In this document: positions 1-8,432 of the stretch, one piece after another
How positions within the stretch are numbered: position 1 is the stretch's first letter
Layout: every line of letters begins with the position of its first letter
Assembly: GCA_947492475.1 (NCBI GenBank)
Contig: CANLNM010000002.1
Location: 186,001-250,000, forward strand
Origin: an uncultured Paracoccaceae bacterium
GTDB taxonomy: Bacteria > Pseudomonadota > Alphaproteobacteria > Rhodobacterales > Rhodobacteraceae
DNA: 64,000 bases
Reading direction: 5' to 3'
Program-made: the position numbers and the translations under genes
The notes under the pieces: model-generated
Databases searched by the model: none
Told to the model about the DNA's origin: nothing
Seen by the model: the letters and a program-made list of their open reading frames with translations, nothing else

Positions 1-1510
1 GATTATTTCCGACATCATCGAATATACATCCAATGAGATGCCTAAGTTTAACTCGATCTCGATCTCGGGCTACCACATGCAAGAGGCCGGCGCGAATTTG
101 GTGCAGGAATTGGCCTATACGCTGGCGGATGGTCGCGAATATGTGCGCGCCGCAATTGAGGCGGGCATGGATGTCGATAAATTTGCCGGGCGGTTGTCGT
201 TCTTCTTTGCGATTGGCATGAATTTCTTCATGGAGGCGGCGAAATTGCGCGCGGCACGTTTGCTGTGGCACCGCATTATGACCGAATTCGGGGCCAAATC
301 CGAACGCTCCAAAATGCTGCGCACCCATTGCCAGACTTCTGGCGTGTCGCTGCAGGAACAGGACCCTTATAACAACGTTGTACGCACCGCATACGAAGCG
401 ATGGCCGCCGCACTTGGTGGGACACAATCGTTGCATACCAATGCCTTGGACGAAGCGATTGCCCTGCCCACCGAATTTTCGGCCCGCATTGCCCGCAACA
501 CCCAATTGATCTTGCAAGAAGAGACCGGCGTAACCAACGTGGTCGATCCATTGGCCGGGTCATATTACGTCGAAAGCCTGACCGCGGAACTGGCGGATCA
601 AGCATGGGAATTGATCAAAGAAGTCGAAGAAATGGGCGGTATGACCAAGGCGGTGGCCAGCGGCATGCCCAAGCTTCGGATTGAGGAATCAGCGGCCAAA
701 CGTCAGGCGATGATTGATCGCGGGGACGAAGTGATCGTCGGTGTGAACAAGTACAAGCTTGATAAACAAGACGAAATTGACATCCTAGATGTGGATAACG
801 TCGCCGTGCGGGACAGCCAGATTGCGCGGTTGAAAACCATGCGGGACAGCCGCGATCAGGGGGCGTGTGATGCGGCCCTTGCCGAACTCACCCGCCGTGC
901 CCGCGAGGGTGGCAATCTGCTCGAGGCGGCTGTTGACGCGGCGCGCGCACGGGCCTCAGTCGGAGAAATCAGCATGGCAATGGAAGACGAATTTGGCCGC
1001 CACCGCGCCGAGGTGAAAACCCTGGCCGGTGTCTATGGGGCCGCCTATGAAGGCGACGAAGGTTTCGCCGCCATCCAACAATCCGTCGAAGCGTTTGCCC
1101 AAGAAGAGGGGCGTCGCCCCCGGATGCTGGTGGTTAAAATGGGGCAGGACGGACATGATCGTGGTGCCAAAGTGATCGCCACTGCCTTTGCCGATATTGG
1201 CTTTGACGTGGATGTGGGCCCGTTGTTCCAAACCCCAACCGAAGCCGCCCAAGACGCCATCGATAACGATGTACATATCGTCGGCATCAGTTCGCAGGCG
1301 GCGGGCCATAAAACGCTTGCTCCGCAATTGGTTCAAGCGTTGAAAGATCAAGGCGCGGGTGAAATTATCGTTATTTGTGGGGGGGTTATCCCACAACAGG
1401 ATTATCAATTCCTGTATGATGCAGGCGTCAAAGCGATTTTTGGTCCCGGCACCAACATCCCCGAAGCCGCAGAAGACATCATGCGGATTATCCGAGAAAC
1501 CCGCAGCTGA
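1..1510 (+). CDS. scpA: methylmalonyl-CoA mutase, 3' part (start lies before the window)
   Basis: Adenosylcobalamin-dependent mutase interconverting methylmalonyl-CoA and succinyl-CoA, used in propionate assimilation and the ethylmalonyl-CoA pathway. The reading frame is open from base 2 and the first residues already belong to the substrate-binding barrel, so the N-terminal ~200 of the usual ~710 residues are outside the window. Visible: the remaining barrel (motif SGYHMQEAG near the start), a linker, and a C-terminal cobalamin-binding domain whose DxHxxG motif (DGHDRG) is encoded at 1148-1165 with the cobalt-ligand His at 1154-1156. A hairpin terminator follows 30 bases after the stop. Identification is firm; choice between the mutase and a close acyl-CoA mutase relative rests on the high overall similarity I recall for this family. 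Confidence 0.95.
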   Translation, partial: IISDIIEYTSNEMPKFNSISISGYHMQEAGANLVQELAYTLADGREYVRAAIEAGMDVDKFAGRLSFFFAIGMNFFMEAAKLRAARLLWHRIMTEFGAKSERSKMLRTHCQTSGVSLQEQDPYNNVVRTAYEAMAAALGGTQSLHTNALDEAIALPTEFSARIARNTQLILQEETGVTNVVDPLAGSYYVESLTAELADQAWELIKEVEEMGGMTKAVASGMPKLRIEESAAKRQAMIDRGDEVIVGVNKYKLDKQDEIDILDVDNVAVRDSQIARLKTMRDSRDQGACDAALAELTRRAREGGNLLEAAVDAARARASVGEISMAMEDEFGRHRAEVKTLAGVYGAAYEGDEGFAAIQQSVEAFAQEEGRRPRMLVVKMGQDGHDRGAKVIATAFADIGFDVDVGPLFQTPTEAAQDAIDNDVHIVGISSQAAGHKTLAPQLVQALKDQGAGEIIVICGGVIPQQDYQFLYDAGVKAIFGPGTNIPEAAEDIMRIIRETRS

Positions 1511-1540
1511 TCCACTCTGGTTCAGATTTGTTATCCTCTC

Positions 1541-1567
1541 AAAAGGTCCTCTTCGGAGGGCCTTTTC
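1541..1567 (+). terminator. Rho-independent terminator after methylmalonyl-CoA mutase
   Basis: A hairpin with A-rich 5' arm, a CCTC/GAGG stem and a UUCG tetraloop, followed by a T-rich tract (ccttttcttttgg). It lies 30 bases past the mutase stop. Confidence 0.8.
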
Positions 1568-1623
1568 TTTTGGATTGGGGAATGCTCATATGAACGGCGT
1601 TTAAGCCGATTTAGGAGCTGGAA

Positions 1624-2229
1624 ATGATATTGGATCACCTTGCTGTTGTTTGCAGCGACCTGGATGCTGGCACTGATTATGTGGAACAACAATTGGGTGT
1701 TGTCCTGCAGCCGGGTGGAAAACACGCGCGATTTGGAACGCATAATCGTTTGCTGGGGCTTGGCGGGGATCTCTACCTAGAGGTGATTGCGATCGACCCG
1801 TCGGCACAAATTGAGGGGCCGCATTGGTTTGACTTGGATCACTTTGACGGCCCGCCGCGATTGGGTAATTGGATTTGCGCGGTTTCTGATTTGGCGGCTG
1901 CCGTGCATGATTTCCCGTTTGTGGGGGGCAAAATTGCCTTGCAGCGTGATGCGCTGAGATGGCAAATGGCCGTTCCGCCAAACGGGTCATTGCCCTTTGA
2001 TGGGGCGTTTCCGACCTTGATCGAATGGGGGGAAACAACCCCGCATCCTGCAGGTGCCTTAAACGAACAGGGGGTTCGGCTGTCGGGGTTTGAGGTTCAT
2101 CACCCGCAATCGATGCGGATTGCAAAAATGTTGCCGGCCATTTCGGACAAGGTGCGGTTTATTGAAGCTGATCAAGCCAGATTTTGCGCCCATTTTGACA
2201 CGCCAAATGGCCCAAAGGTCCTACGATGA
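1624..2229 (+). CDS. glyoxalase-like (VOC fold) domain protein
   Basis: A 201-residue cytosolic protein that opens with MILDHLAVVCSDLDAG, the first beta-alpha unit of the vicinal-oxygen-chelate fold, and fits the Glyoxalase_3-type family (PF13468) in length and in the pattern GGxHxxxGTxNxLxxLG near residues 33-50. Substrate is not evident. A GGAG-type ribosome site sits about 8 bases before the ATG. The stop overlaps the ATG of the next gene by four bases (ATGA), so the two are probably translationally coupled. Confidence 0.75.
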   Translation: MILDHLAVVCSDLDAGTDYVEQQLGVVLQPGGKHARFGTHNRLLGLGGDLYLEVIAIDPSAQIEGPHWFDLDHFDGPPRLGNWICAVSDLAAAVHDFPFVGGKIALQRDALRWQMAVPPNGSLPFDGAFPTLIEWGETTPHPAGALNEQGVRLSGFEVHHPQSMRIAKMLPAISDKVRFIEADQARFCAHFDTPNGPKVLR

Positions 2230-2702
2230 TCCGCCCAGCCCAAATCGAGGATTGCGATGACATTTGCCGTATTTGGAACGGCTATATTCGTAAAACTGCG
2301 GCCACGTTTACGACCCAGGAAAAGGATTTTGTTGGGATCTCTGCGGATATCAAACGCCGTGACGGGGCGTTTTGGGTCGCAGAGAATGGCAGGCAAGTCA
2401 CTGGATTCGCCACGTATTTTCCGTTTCGGGGCGGTCCGGGCTATGCCCACACCAAAGAACATTCCATAATGGTCGCCCCCAGCGCAAAGGGCCAAGGGTG
2501 GGGGGGATTGTTAATGAAAGAACTGATTTCCCATGCGCAGCGGGCCAGCGTGCATTCGTTATTTGCCGGGGTTAGTGGTGAAAATCAGGGCGCGGTTGCC
2601 TTTCATCAGCGGATTGGATTTGAACGGGTTGCAACCTTGCCCGAAGTGGGGTTCAAGTTTGGCCGCTGGATGGATCTTGTGCTGATGCAGAAACGGCTCT
2701 GA
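2226..2702 (+). CDS. GNAT N-acetyltransferase, phosphinothricin-acetyltransferase-like
   Basis: A 158-residue single-domain GNAT enzyme. The N-terminus (MIRPAQIEDCDDICRIWN) and the block with aromatic/Thr residues after KTAATFTT resemble the Pat/YwnH group, which acetylates phosphinothricin, methionine sulfone or related amino groups. The acetyl-CoA pyrophosphate loop is visible as APSAKGQGWGGLLM. It overlaps the preceding glyoxalase-like gene by four bases. Actual substrate cannot be read from sequence; resistance function should not be assumed. Confidence 0.8.
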   Translation: MIRPAQIEDCDDICRIWNGYIRKTAATFTTQEKDFVGISADIKRRDGAFWVAENGRQVTGFATYFPFRGGPGYAHTKEHSIMVAPSAKGQGWGGLLMKELISHAQRASVHSLFAGVSGENQGAVAFHQRIGFERVATLPEVGFKFGRWMDLVLMQKRL

Positions 2703-2732
2703 CAAGATCGGAATTTTTCGTTAGGATGACGT

Positions 2733-3425
2733 ATGTCAATCTGGACCCGCATAGCAGACGCCATCTCCGCCCTCGCGCAGGGCGAAGGATTAAGCCACGT
2801 TTTTGACCGGATGCGTACCCCGCCGGAACGCACCGCGGCCTTTGCGATTGCCGTGATCGCGTTGGGGGCCAAAATGGCCAAAGCCGACGGATTGGTCACG
2901 CGTGATGAAGTAACCGCGTTTCGCGAAGTGTTCACAATCCCCGAATCTGAAGAAAAAAATGCAGCGCGGGTATTCAATCTGGCACGTCAGGATGTTGCCG
3001 GATATGAGGAATATGCCAGTAAAATCAAATCACTACTGGGCGACGATTGCCCGTCTATGCAGGATTTGATCGAAGGGTTGTTCCATATCGCAATCGCGGA
3101 TGGGGAATACCATCCAAATGAGGATCAGTTTCTCCTTCACGTGGCGGAAATCATGGGGTTTAGCGAACGTGGCTTTAAATCCATTCGCGCGCGTTTTGTT
3201 CCCGAAGCGGAACGTGACCCCCATGATGTGTTGGGCGTTGACCCCGATATGCCGATGTCGGAAATCAAGCAAGCCTACCGCGCAGCCGTGCGGTCCAGCC
3301 ATCCAGATCAGATGATGGCGCGTGGCGTTCCCAAAGAGGCGATCAAATTGGCGGAAAAGCGCTTGATAGATATCAATCAAGCCTGGGAACAGATTTCGGC
3401 GCAAAACGCGCAGCACGCATCGTGA
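2733..3425 (+). CDS. TerB-DnaJ protein, DjlA-like co-chaperone
   Basis: A 230-residue protein with an alpha-helical TerB/DjlA-type domain (about residues 30-140, beginning with FAIAVIALGAKMAKADG) and a C-terminal J domain (about 165-225). The J-domain HPD tripeptide, which stimulates DnaK ATPase, is at residues 190-192. Unlike E. coli DjlA it has no obvious N-terminal membrane anchor. Its stop overlaps the GTG start of the next gene (GTGA). Two further TerB-domain proteins are encoded near 56.6-57.6 kb. Confidence 0.88.
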   Translation: MSIWTRIADAISALAQGEGLSHVFDRMRTPPERTAAFAIAVIALGAKMAKADGLVTRDEVTAFREVFTIPESEEKNAARVFNLARQDVAGYEEYASKIKSLLGDDCPSMQDLIEGLFHIAIADGEYHPNEDQFLLHVAEIMGFSERGFKSIRARFVPEAERDPHDVLGVDPDMPMSEIKQAYRAAVRSSHPDQMMARGVPKEAIKLAEKRLIDINQAWEQISAQNAQHAS

Positions 3426-4444
3426 GAATTGCCACCTATAATGTGGAATGGTTCGCGCATCTGTTTGATGCGGATAGCAATCTAATGGACGATGACGGGT
3501 GGTCGGGACGGCGGGACGTCAAGAGACGCGACCAAATCGCGGCGCTGGGGCAGGTGTTTCAAGCTATTGATGCGGATGCCATTATGGTCATCGAAGCACC
3601 AGACGACCACGCACGACGGGACGGTCGCGCCGCGCTTGAAAATTTTGCGGCGCGGTTTGGATTGCGGGCGCGACAGGCGCTATTGGGCTATGCCAATGAA
3701 ACACAACAAGAAATTGCCCTGTTATTTGATCCCGATGTGGTCAGTGCACGCCATGACCCAATCGGCGAACAGACCGGCAAAAAAGGATCGCGGGACGCGC
3801 CGCGTTTTGATGGCGTGTTTCGGTTGGATCTGGATGTGGATGCCACCGAAGATTTGATCCGCTGGTCTAAACCCCCGTTAGAGGTGGCGCTGGAAACCAA
3901 ATCGGGCACTTCGCTGCGTCTGATTGGCGTGCATGCAAAATCCAAGGCCCCGCATGGTGCGCGCAATGCGGCGGACGTTATGCGAATTTCCATCGCCAAT
4001 CGACGCAAACAATTGGCGCAATGTATCTGGCTGCGCCAACGTGTGGATCACCACCTAAATGCAGGGGATGCGTTGATGGTGATGGGGGATTTTAACGACG
4101 GTCCGGGGCTTGATGAATATGAACAATTGTTTGGCCGATCCAGCATTGAAATCGTACTAGGCGAAGGTGAAACAGCGCTGTTTGACCCCCATGCCAAGGC
4201 CGCGCTGACCCAACGCATTGGCGCCACTCCGACCACAGCCCGGTTTAGCATCCCGCCAGAGGGGCGGTTTTTGCACGCATTGCTCGATTACATCATGCTC
4301 AGCCCGGATCTGAGGGCGAAACAGCCGAAATGGCAGATTTGGCATCCGTTCGAAGACCCGTGCTGTTATCGTGATATCCAATTGCGGGATGCGTTGCTCA
4401 TCGCGTCTGATCATTTTCCGGTGACGCTGGATATCGATATTTAG
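3422..4444 (+). CDS. endonuclease/exonuclease/phosphatase (EEP) family protein
   Basis: A 340-residue metal-dependent phosphohydrolase of the EEP (DNase I-like) superfamily. Visible motifs are the N-terminal ATYNVEWF, the catalytic MGDFND near residue 221 and the C-terminal SDHFPVT pair at the extreme end. No signal peptide is seen, so it is probably cytosolic; substrate (nucleic acid, phosphoester or lipid) is unknown. It starts with GTG overlapping the TGA of the TerB-DnaJ gene, so the two genes are coupled. Confidence 0.85.
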   Translation: MRIATYNVEWFAHLFDADSNLMDDDGWSGRRDVKRRDQIAALGQVFQAIDADAIMVIEAPDDHARRDGRAALENFAARFGLRARQALLGYANETQQEIALLFDPDVVSARHDPIGEQTGKKGSRDAPRFDGVFRLDLDVDATEDLIRWSKPPLEVALETKSGTSLRLIGVHAKSKAPHGARNAADVMRISIANRRKQLAQCIWLRQRVDHHLNAGDALMVMGDFNDGPGLDEYEQLFGRSSIEIVLGEGETALFDPHAKAALTQRIGATPTTARFSIPPEGRFLHALLDYIMLSPDLRAKQPKWQIWHPFEDPCCYRDIQLRDALLIASDHFPVTLDIDI

Positions 4445-4494
4445 CCGACCAAGTTTGATTTGGGTGTCGCGTCATTTCACGATATGCTCTCCGC

Positions 4495-4878
4495 ATGAAA
4501 CGTTTCTTTTTTGCATTCTCATTTGCAGTTTTGGCTGCTTTTCCTGCCTCGTCCCAGAATACAGAGGTCGAGGATGGCTTCAATTTGATGGAAGAGGGCG
4601 CGCGCCTTCTTTTGCGGGGACTGATGTCAGAAGTTGAGCCGACATTGGATGAATTCACTGGCATGATTGATGAAATGGGCCCCGCACTTCAGGCATTTGC
4701 CGATGAAATGGGCCCGGCAATCCTGCATTTGATCGATCTGATCGATGATGCCCGCCATTACGAACAACCGGAAATTTTACCAAACGGTGATATCATCATT
4801 CGGCGCAGTGTAGATGCGCCACCTTTTGTGCCTGCGCCTATTCAGGATGACCGCGACACATCTGAAATTGATCTTTAG
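4495..4878 (+). CDS. small secreted acidic protein of unknown function
   Basis: A 127-residue protein with a clear N-terminal signal peptide (MKRFFFAFSFAVLAAFPASS, cleavage around residue 20) and a mature part rich in Glu, Asp and Met that is predicted by eye to be helical, followed by a Pro-rich tail (DAPPFVPAP). Homologues sit in many Rhodobacteraceae and are sometimes called AAA+ ATPases, but I see no P-loop, so that name is unsupported. Its stop overlaps the stop of the convergent ppx gene by four bases. Confidence 0.7.
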   Translation: MKRFFFAFSFAVLAAFPASSQNTEVEDGFNLMEEGARLLLRGLMSEVEPTLDEFTGMIDEMGPALQAFADEMGPAILHLIDLIDDARHYEQPEILPNGDIIIRRSVDAPPFVPAPIQDDRDTSEIDL

Positions 4879-6440
4879 CGTTTTTTCTTAATCTGAGCGG
4901 TGGCTGACAGGCAATTGGCAAGCGATTTAAATCGGGCTTGTGCGACTTCGCCAAATAGTCGTTCCGACAGTTCAGGGATTTTGAGGGTCAATTCACGTTT
5001 CTTGGGGCGCCAGATCAATTCACCCGGGCTTTCGTTTGGGCGCGGCAACAACATCGCCCCCAATCGCATTGCCCGCCCCAATGTTTCAGCTTCCGCACGG
5101 CTTTTTTCCGGCAACAAGCTAGATAATTCCTGATAATGTGTGCCATCTTTTTTGCTGGAATACCGATGCGACAAGGCCAGTCCCAAAAACACCCGTTCAG
5201 AATGTTTTAACCCGCCCAGATTGGCCCGTGTCGCATTGTCAAACGTAACTTCGGCCCGGTAATCGGGATGGGCCCGCCAGCTGACATCATGCAACAGGCA
5301 CGCGGCTTTGATGATGCGTTTTTTCTGCCAATTGGCACGTGGAAACAGTGGTAAAACAAAGTCATAGAGCACTTTCCCATAGCCCGGAACCCGTGCATCC
5401 TTGGCCTCTGCAAAACGACAAGCTTCGATCAGGGGGTCGCGATCACGCAGTTCCTCGGGCATTTGCTCATAAAGCATGCCTTCGCGGATGCCATACGATG
5501 ACACCGTTATGTCCTTGGGTTTAAAACTGCGGATCAGGTTTTTCAGAACCAGACCGGCAATCGGAACGAGGGCCATTCGCGCTTCGGACACACCGGCGCG
5601 CTGTCGCAGTTCATCCAAATCATGCGCCTGAATATAGGCAATTGTGCGGGAAATATCGGTCGCAGTCATGCGATATTCATGCAAAACAGTCAGGGGATAT
5701 TGGCGGCGTTCCATATCAATTCGCGCAATTGCACGCCACGATCCCCCCACCAGAAACAGGCGTTTTCCAGTCTCATTACCCATGTGTTCGGCCAGTTTTT
5801 TGATCTCTGAGCGAATGTGACTCTTCATTCCGCGCTTGCCGCCTTTGACTTCGCGGATTTTCAGCGGACCCAGCGGAGAGGTGACGCATTGCTTGACTTT
5901 GCCGTCCTGCAGATCGGCCAATTCCATCGATGCGCCGCCAATATCGCAGACCAAACCATAGGATCCCGGCCAGCCCAACAGCACCCCTTGAGCAGAAAGC
6001 CGAGCCTCTTCTTGGCCATCAATGACCCAAATTTTAATCCCGGTTTTGTCCAATATTTCCTGACAAAATGCGGCGCCATCTTTGGCTTCGCGCACAGCTG
6101 CCGTGGCCACAGCCGTCAATGGGGGCAAATCCATGCCTTCGGCCAGGGCCGCGAAACGTCTGATTGCCGCAACTGCCCGGTCGCGTCCATTTGGGTTCAA
6201 AACCCCGCTTTCGGACAAACCACGCCCCAATCCACACATGATTTTTTCATTGTAGAAATAGGCCGGGCTGCGTGCCGCGCCGTCAAAAACGACCAATCGG
6301 ACCGAGTTCGATCCAACGTCAATCACACCCACCCGCGACAAGGCGCGTGTTTTGGGGTCATCAAACAAAGGGCGTCCAAATGGCCCCCAATCCTGGGATG
6401 GATCATCTGATTGGGCGGGGGGCATTGACGAAGTATTCAT
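4875..6440 (-). CDS. ppx: Ppx/GppA exopolyphosphatase / pppGpp phosphatase
   Basis: A 521-residue member of the ASKHA sugar-kinase/Hsp70-like superfamily that hydrolyses polyphosphate or pppGpp. The phosphate-1 motif (VIDVGSNSVRLVVFDG, about residues 38-55) and phosphate-2 motif (DIGGASMEL) are both present. The C-terminal ~200 residues contain a helical HD-like region with CLLHDVSW. A Rhodobacterales-typical block runs from the AI-2E transporter through hdaA to this gene. Which activity dominates cannot be decided here. Confidence 0.9.
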   Translation of the reverse strand: MNTSSMPPAQSDDPSQDWGPFGRPLFDDPKTRALSRVGVIDVGSNSVRLVVFDGAARSPAYFYNEKIMCGLGRGLSESGVLNPNGRDRAVAAIRRFAALAEGMDLPPLTAVATAAVREAKDGAAFCQEILDKTGIKIWVIDGQEEARLSAQGVLLGWPGSYGLVCDIGGASMELADLQDGKVKQCVTSPLGPLKIREVKGGKRGMKSHIRSEIKKLAEHMGNETGKRLFLVGGSWRAIARIDMERRQYPLTVLHEYRMTATDISRTIAYIQAHDLDELRQRAGVSEARMALVPIAGLVLKNLIRSFKPKDITVSSYGIREGMLYEQMPEELRDRDPLIEACRFAEAKDARVPGYGKVLYDFVLPLFPRANWQKKRIIKAACLLHDVSWRAHPDYRAEVTFDNATRANLGGLKHSERVFLGLALSHRYSSKKDGTHYQELSSLLPEKSRAEAETLGRAMRLGAMLLPRPNESPGELIWRPKKRELTLKIPELSERLFGEVAQARFKSLANCLSATAQIKKKR

Positions 6441-6478
6441 CCTTTATGGATGCACTCAGGATCACTGCAACGCAAGTG

Positions 6479-7180
6479 TTAACCGTCGACCAGCGTGTCA
6501 TCTTCTTCATCTTGTGGTCGGCCCTGCAAAACGATCAAAACCGCGCGAGCCAAAGGCAGATTGATCGGTTGGCGGAATGTGAGCGCTGCCCGATCAAGGG
6601 CCAGAACGATCCGCCGCGCCATATCAAAACTGCGTTCCATATGGCGCAGCAGATATTTCATGGCACTTGGGGCAGGGGATAGTTGGCGATCTGAAAACTG
6701 TTTCATCAACACGGCTGCCAGCAATTGATCGTCCGGCGGGTCAATTGAGATGAGCGCGGTTCCCTCCATTCGACTTTTCAGATCCGGCAAGGTGATGTCC
6801 CACCGACTGGGCGCGGATTGTGCCGTCAACAGCAAAAGCCCGTTGCCAATCAGGCGGTTATGCGCATGAAAGAGCCATTCTTCGGCATCTTTGGGCAATT
6901 GATCCACATCTTCGATGATCAAAATGCCGGATTCCGGTAGGGGGGTTTCTGGTTCAATTTGCGCCGCAACCCGCAGGCGGCCGCCATTTTCCTGCTGAAA
7001 CAGACGCGCCAGATGGGTTTTGCCACAGCCTTTGGGACCGGTGACGCATAGTTTGCCGTTTGGCCACGCATCGGGCGCGCTGACCATCGCCAATGCCGCG
7101 TGGTTTGCATCCGTTACAAAAAAATCGTCCCGCCCCAAACCGATCCGGCGGGGCCAATCAAAAACCAGTTGTTCGGCCAT
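6479..7180 (-). CDS. hdaA: HdaA-type DnaA-related replication regulator
   Basis: A 233-residue AAA+ protein with the DnaA core but no DNA-binding domain IV. The short N-terminal QLVFDWP segment matches the clamp-binding motif through which Hda docks on DnaN; the P-loop is GPKGCGKTH and the Walker B segment ILIIEDVDQL. In alphaproteobacteria HdaA promotes hydrolysis of DnaA-ATP after initiation. Its ATG follows directly on the TAA of the upstream AI-2E gene with no gap, so they are co-transcribed. Confidence 0.88.
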   Translation of the reverse strand: MAEQLVFDWPRRIGLGRDDFFVTDANHAALAMVSAPDAWPNGKLCVTGPKGCGKTHLARLFQQENGGRLRVAAQIEPETPLPESGILIIEDVDQLPKDAEEWLFHAHNRLIGNGLLLLTAQSAPSRWDITLPDLKSRMEGTALISIDPPDDQLLAAVLMKQFSDRQLSPAPSAMKYLLRHMERSFDMARRIVLALDRAALTFRQPINLPLARAVLIVLQGRPQDEEDDTLVDG

Positions 7181-8317
7181 TTATTCGTCTTTCAAGTCTT
7201 GTCCGGCGATGCCTTGATACAGGCGACCTGTCTTATATTGACCTATAAAGAAGCGGGCCACCACACTGATCATGGCCGCCAACGGCACGGCAACCAACAT
7301 CCCAACAAACCCAAAGAGCGACCCAAAAACCGACAGGGCCAGGATCAACCAAACGGGATGCAGGCCCACTGATGAGCCGACCAATTTGGGGGTCAAAATG
7401 TTGCCCTCAACCATTTGGCCGATGACAAATATCACGGTGACGACGCCAATTCTGAACCAGTCTGTGGCATAAGTGATTGTATCCCCGTCCACATTTTCGA
7501 TCACGCCCCAATATTGGAACAAAGCCAAGCCAATCGCCAAAGCGCCACCAATGAGCGATCCGAGGTAGGGGATAAACGTGATCAAACCGGCGATAAAGCC
7601 AACAACCAGTCCGAAATTCAATCCGACAGCCATCAATGCAATCGCGTAATAGGTGCCCAAAATCAGACTAACGGTGCCCATGCCCCGAATGAATGCCGCC
7701 AGAGTTCGGTCACAATCATAAGCCAACTGGCGGATCACGCCTGCATGGTCCCGAGGGAGCATGTCATCAATTTGCGCGACCATCCGGTCCCAATCCAGCA
7801 GCAGGTAAAAGGTCACAACTGGGACAATCACGATCAGCAGAACGATGTTCACGATCCCAGACAAAGAGCTGAGCAAACCGGATAAAAAGTCGCCGCCACG
7901 GGCTTGGATGGCTTCGATAATTGCGCTGCGCTGTTGGCTGATGGTTGAATTTTCATCCGCCAATTGGGGAAAACGTTCGATCAAATCCGCAAATTGTCGA
8001 CCCAGGAATGTGCGCAAATTCTCAAAGAGTTGGGGGGCAACATCAATCAATTCAGAGGCTTGGCTGATGAGGCTCGGCACGACAAGTAGAAACGCAATAC
8101 CAAAGACCATCACAGCGATCAAAGAGATCACAACCACAGACATGGCACGGCTTAACCCTTTGGATTCAAACCAATCTGCGATGGGGTCCAAACAATAGGC
8201 AATCGCCCCACCTAAGATAAAGGGCAACAAAACATCCCCCAGAACCCACAGCAACAGAACAATGATTGCCGCGGCAATGCCCCAATATTGCATTTGTTTT
8301 TGAACCGGTAACGCCAT
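7181..8317 (-). CDS. AI-2E family transporter (PerM/TqsA family)
   Basis: A 378-residue polytopic inner-membrane protein of family PF01594, with paired N-terminal helices, a soluble insertion rich in Ser/Gln around residues 55-125, and the family segments VVTFYLLLDWDRM and ITFIPYLGSLIGG. Family members include a proposed AI-2 exporter and Na+/H+ antiporters; function here is open. I place the start at 8317 (MALPVQKQ), because AGAGG lies at the right distance; the upstream in-frame ATG at 8353 lacks a comparable site. Confidence 0.88.
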   Translation of the reverse strand: MALPVQKQMQYWGIAAAIIVLLLWVLGDVLLPFILGGAIAYCLDPIADWFESKGLSRAMSVVVISLIAVMVFGIAFLLVVPSLISQASELIDVAPQLFENLRTFLGRQFADLIERFPQLADENSTISQQRSAIIEAIQARGGDFLSGLLSSLSGIVNIVLLIVIVPVVTFYLLLDWDRMVAQIDDMLPRDHAGVIRQLAYDCDRTLAAFIRGMGTVSLILGTYYAIALMAVGLNFGLVVGFIAGLITFIPYLGSLIGGALAIGLALFQYWGVIENVDGDTITYATDWFRIGVVTVIFVIGQMVEGNILTPKLVGSSVGLHPVWLILALSVFGSLFGFVGMLVAVPLAAMISVVARFFIGQYKTGRLYQGIAGQDLKDE

Positions 8318-8432
8318 GATCAACCTCTGTGCCTTTGAGAACGTACATGGCACTTCTGCAAGAGGTTTTCAAAGATTGAAATGCAATTGGATCAGATTTT
8401 CGCCGACCGTTCTGGCCGTTTCAATTCTGGGA

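Noticed and set aside
2226-2702. Assignment of the acetyltransferase as a phosphinothricin resistance gene
   Set aside because: Similarity to that subgroup is common among housekeeping GNAT proteins; substrate cannot be inferred.
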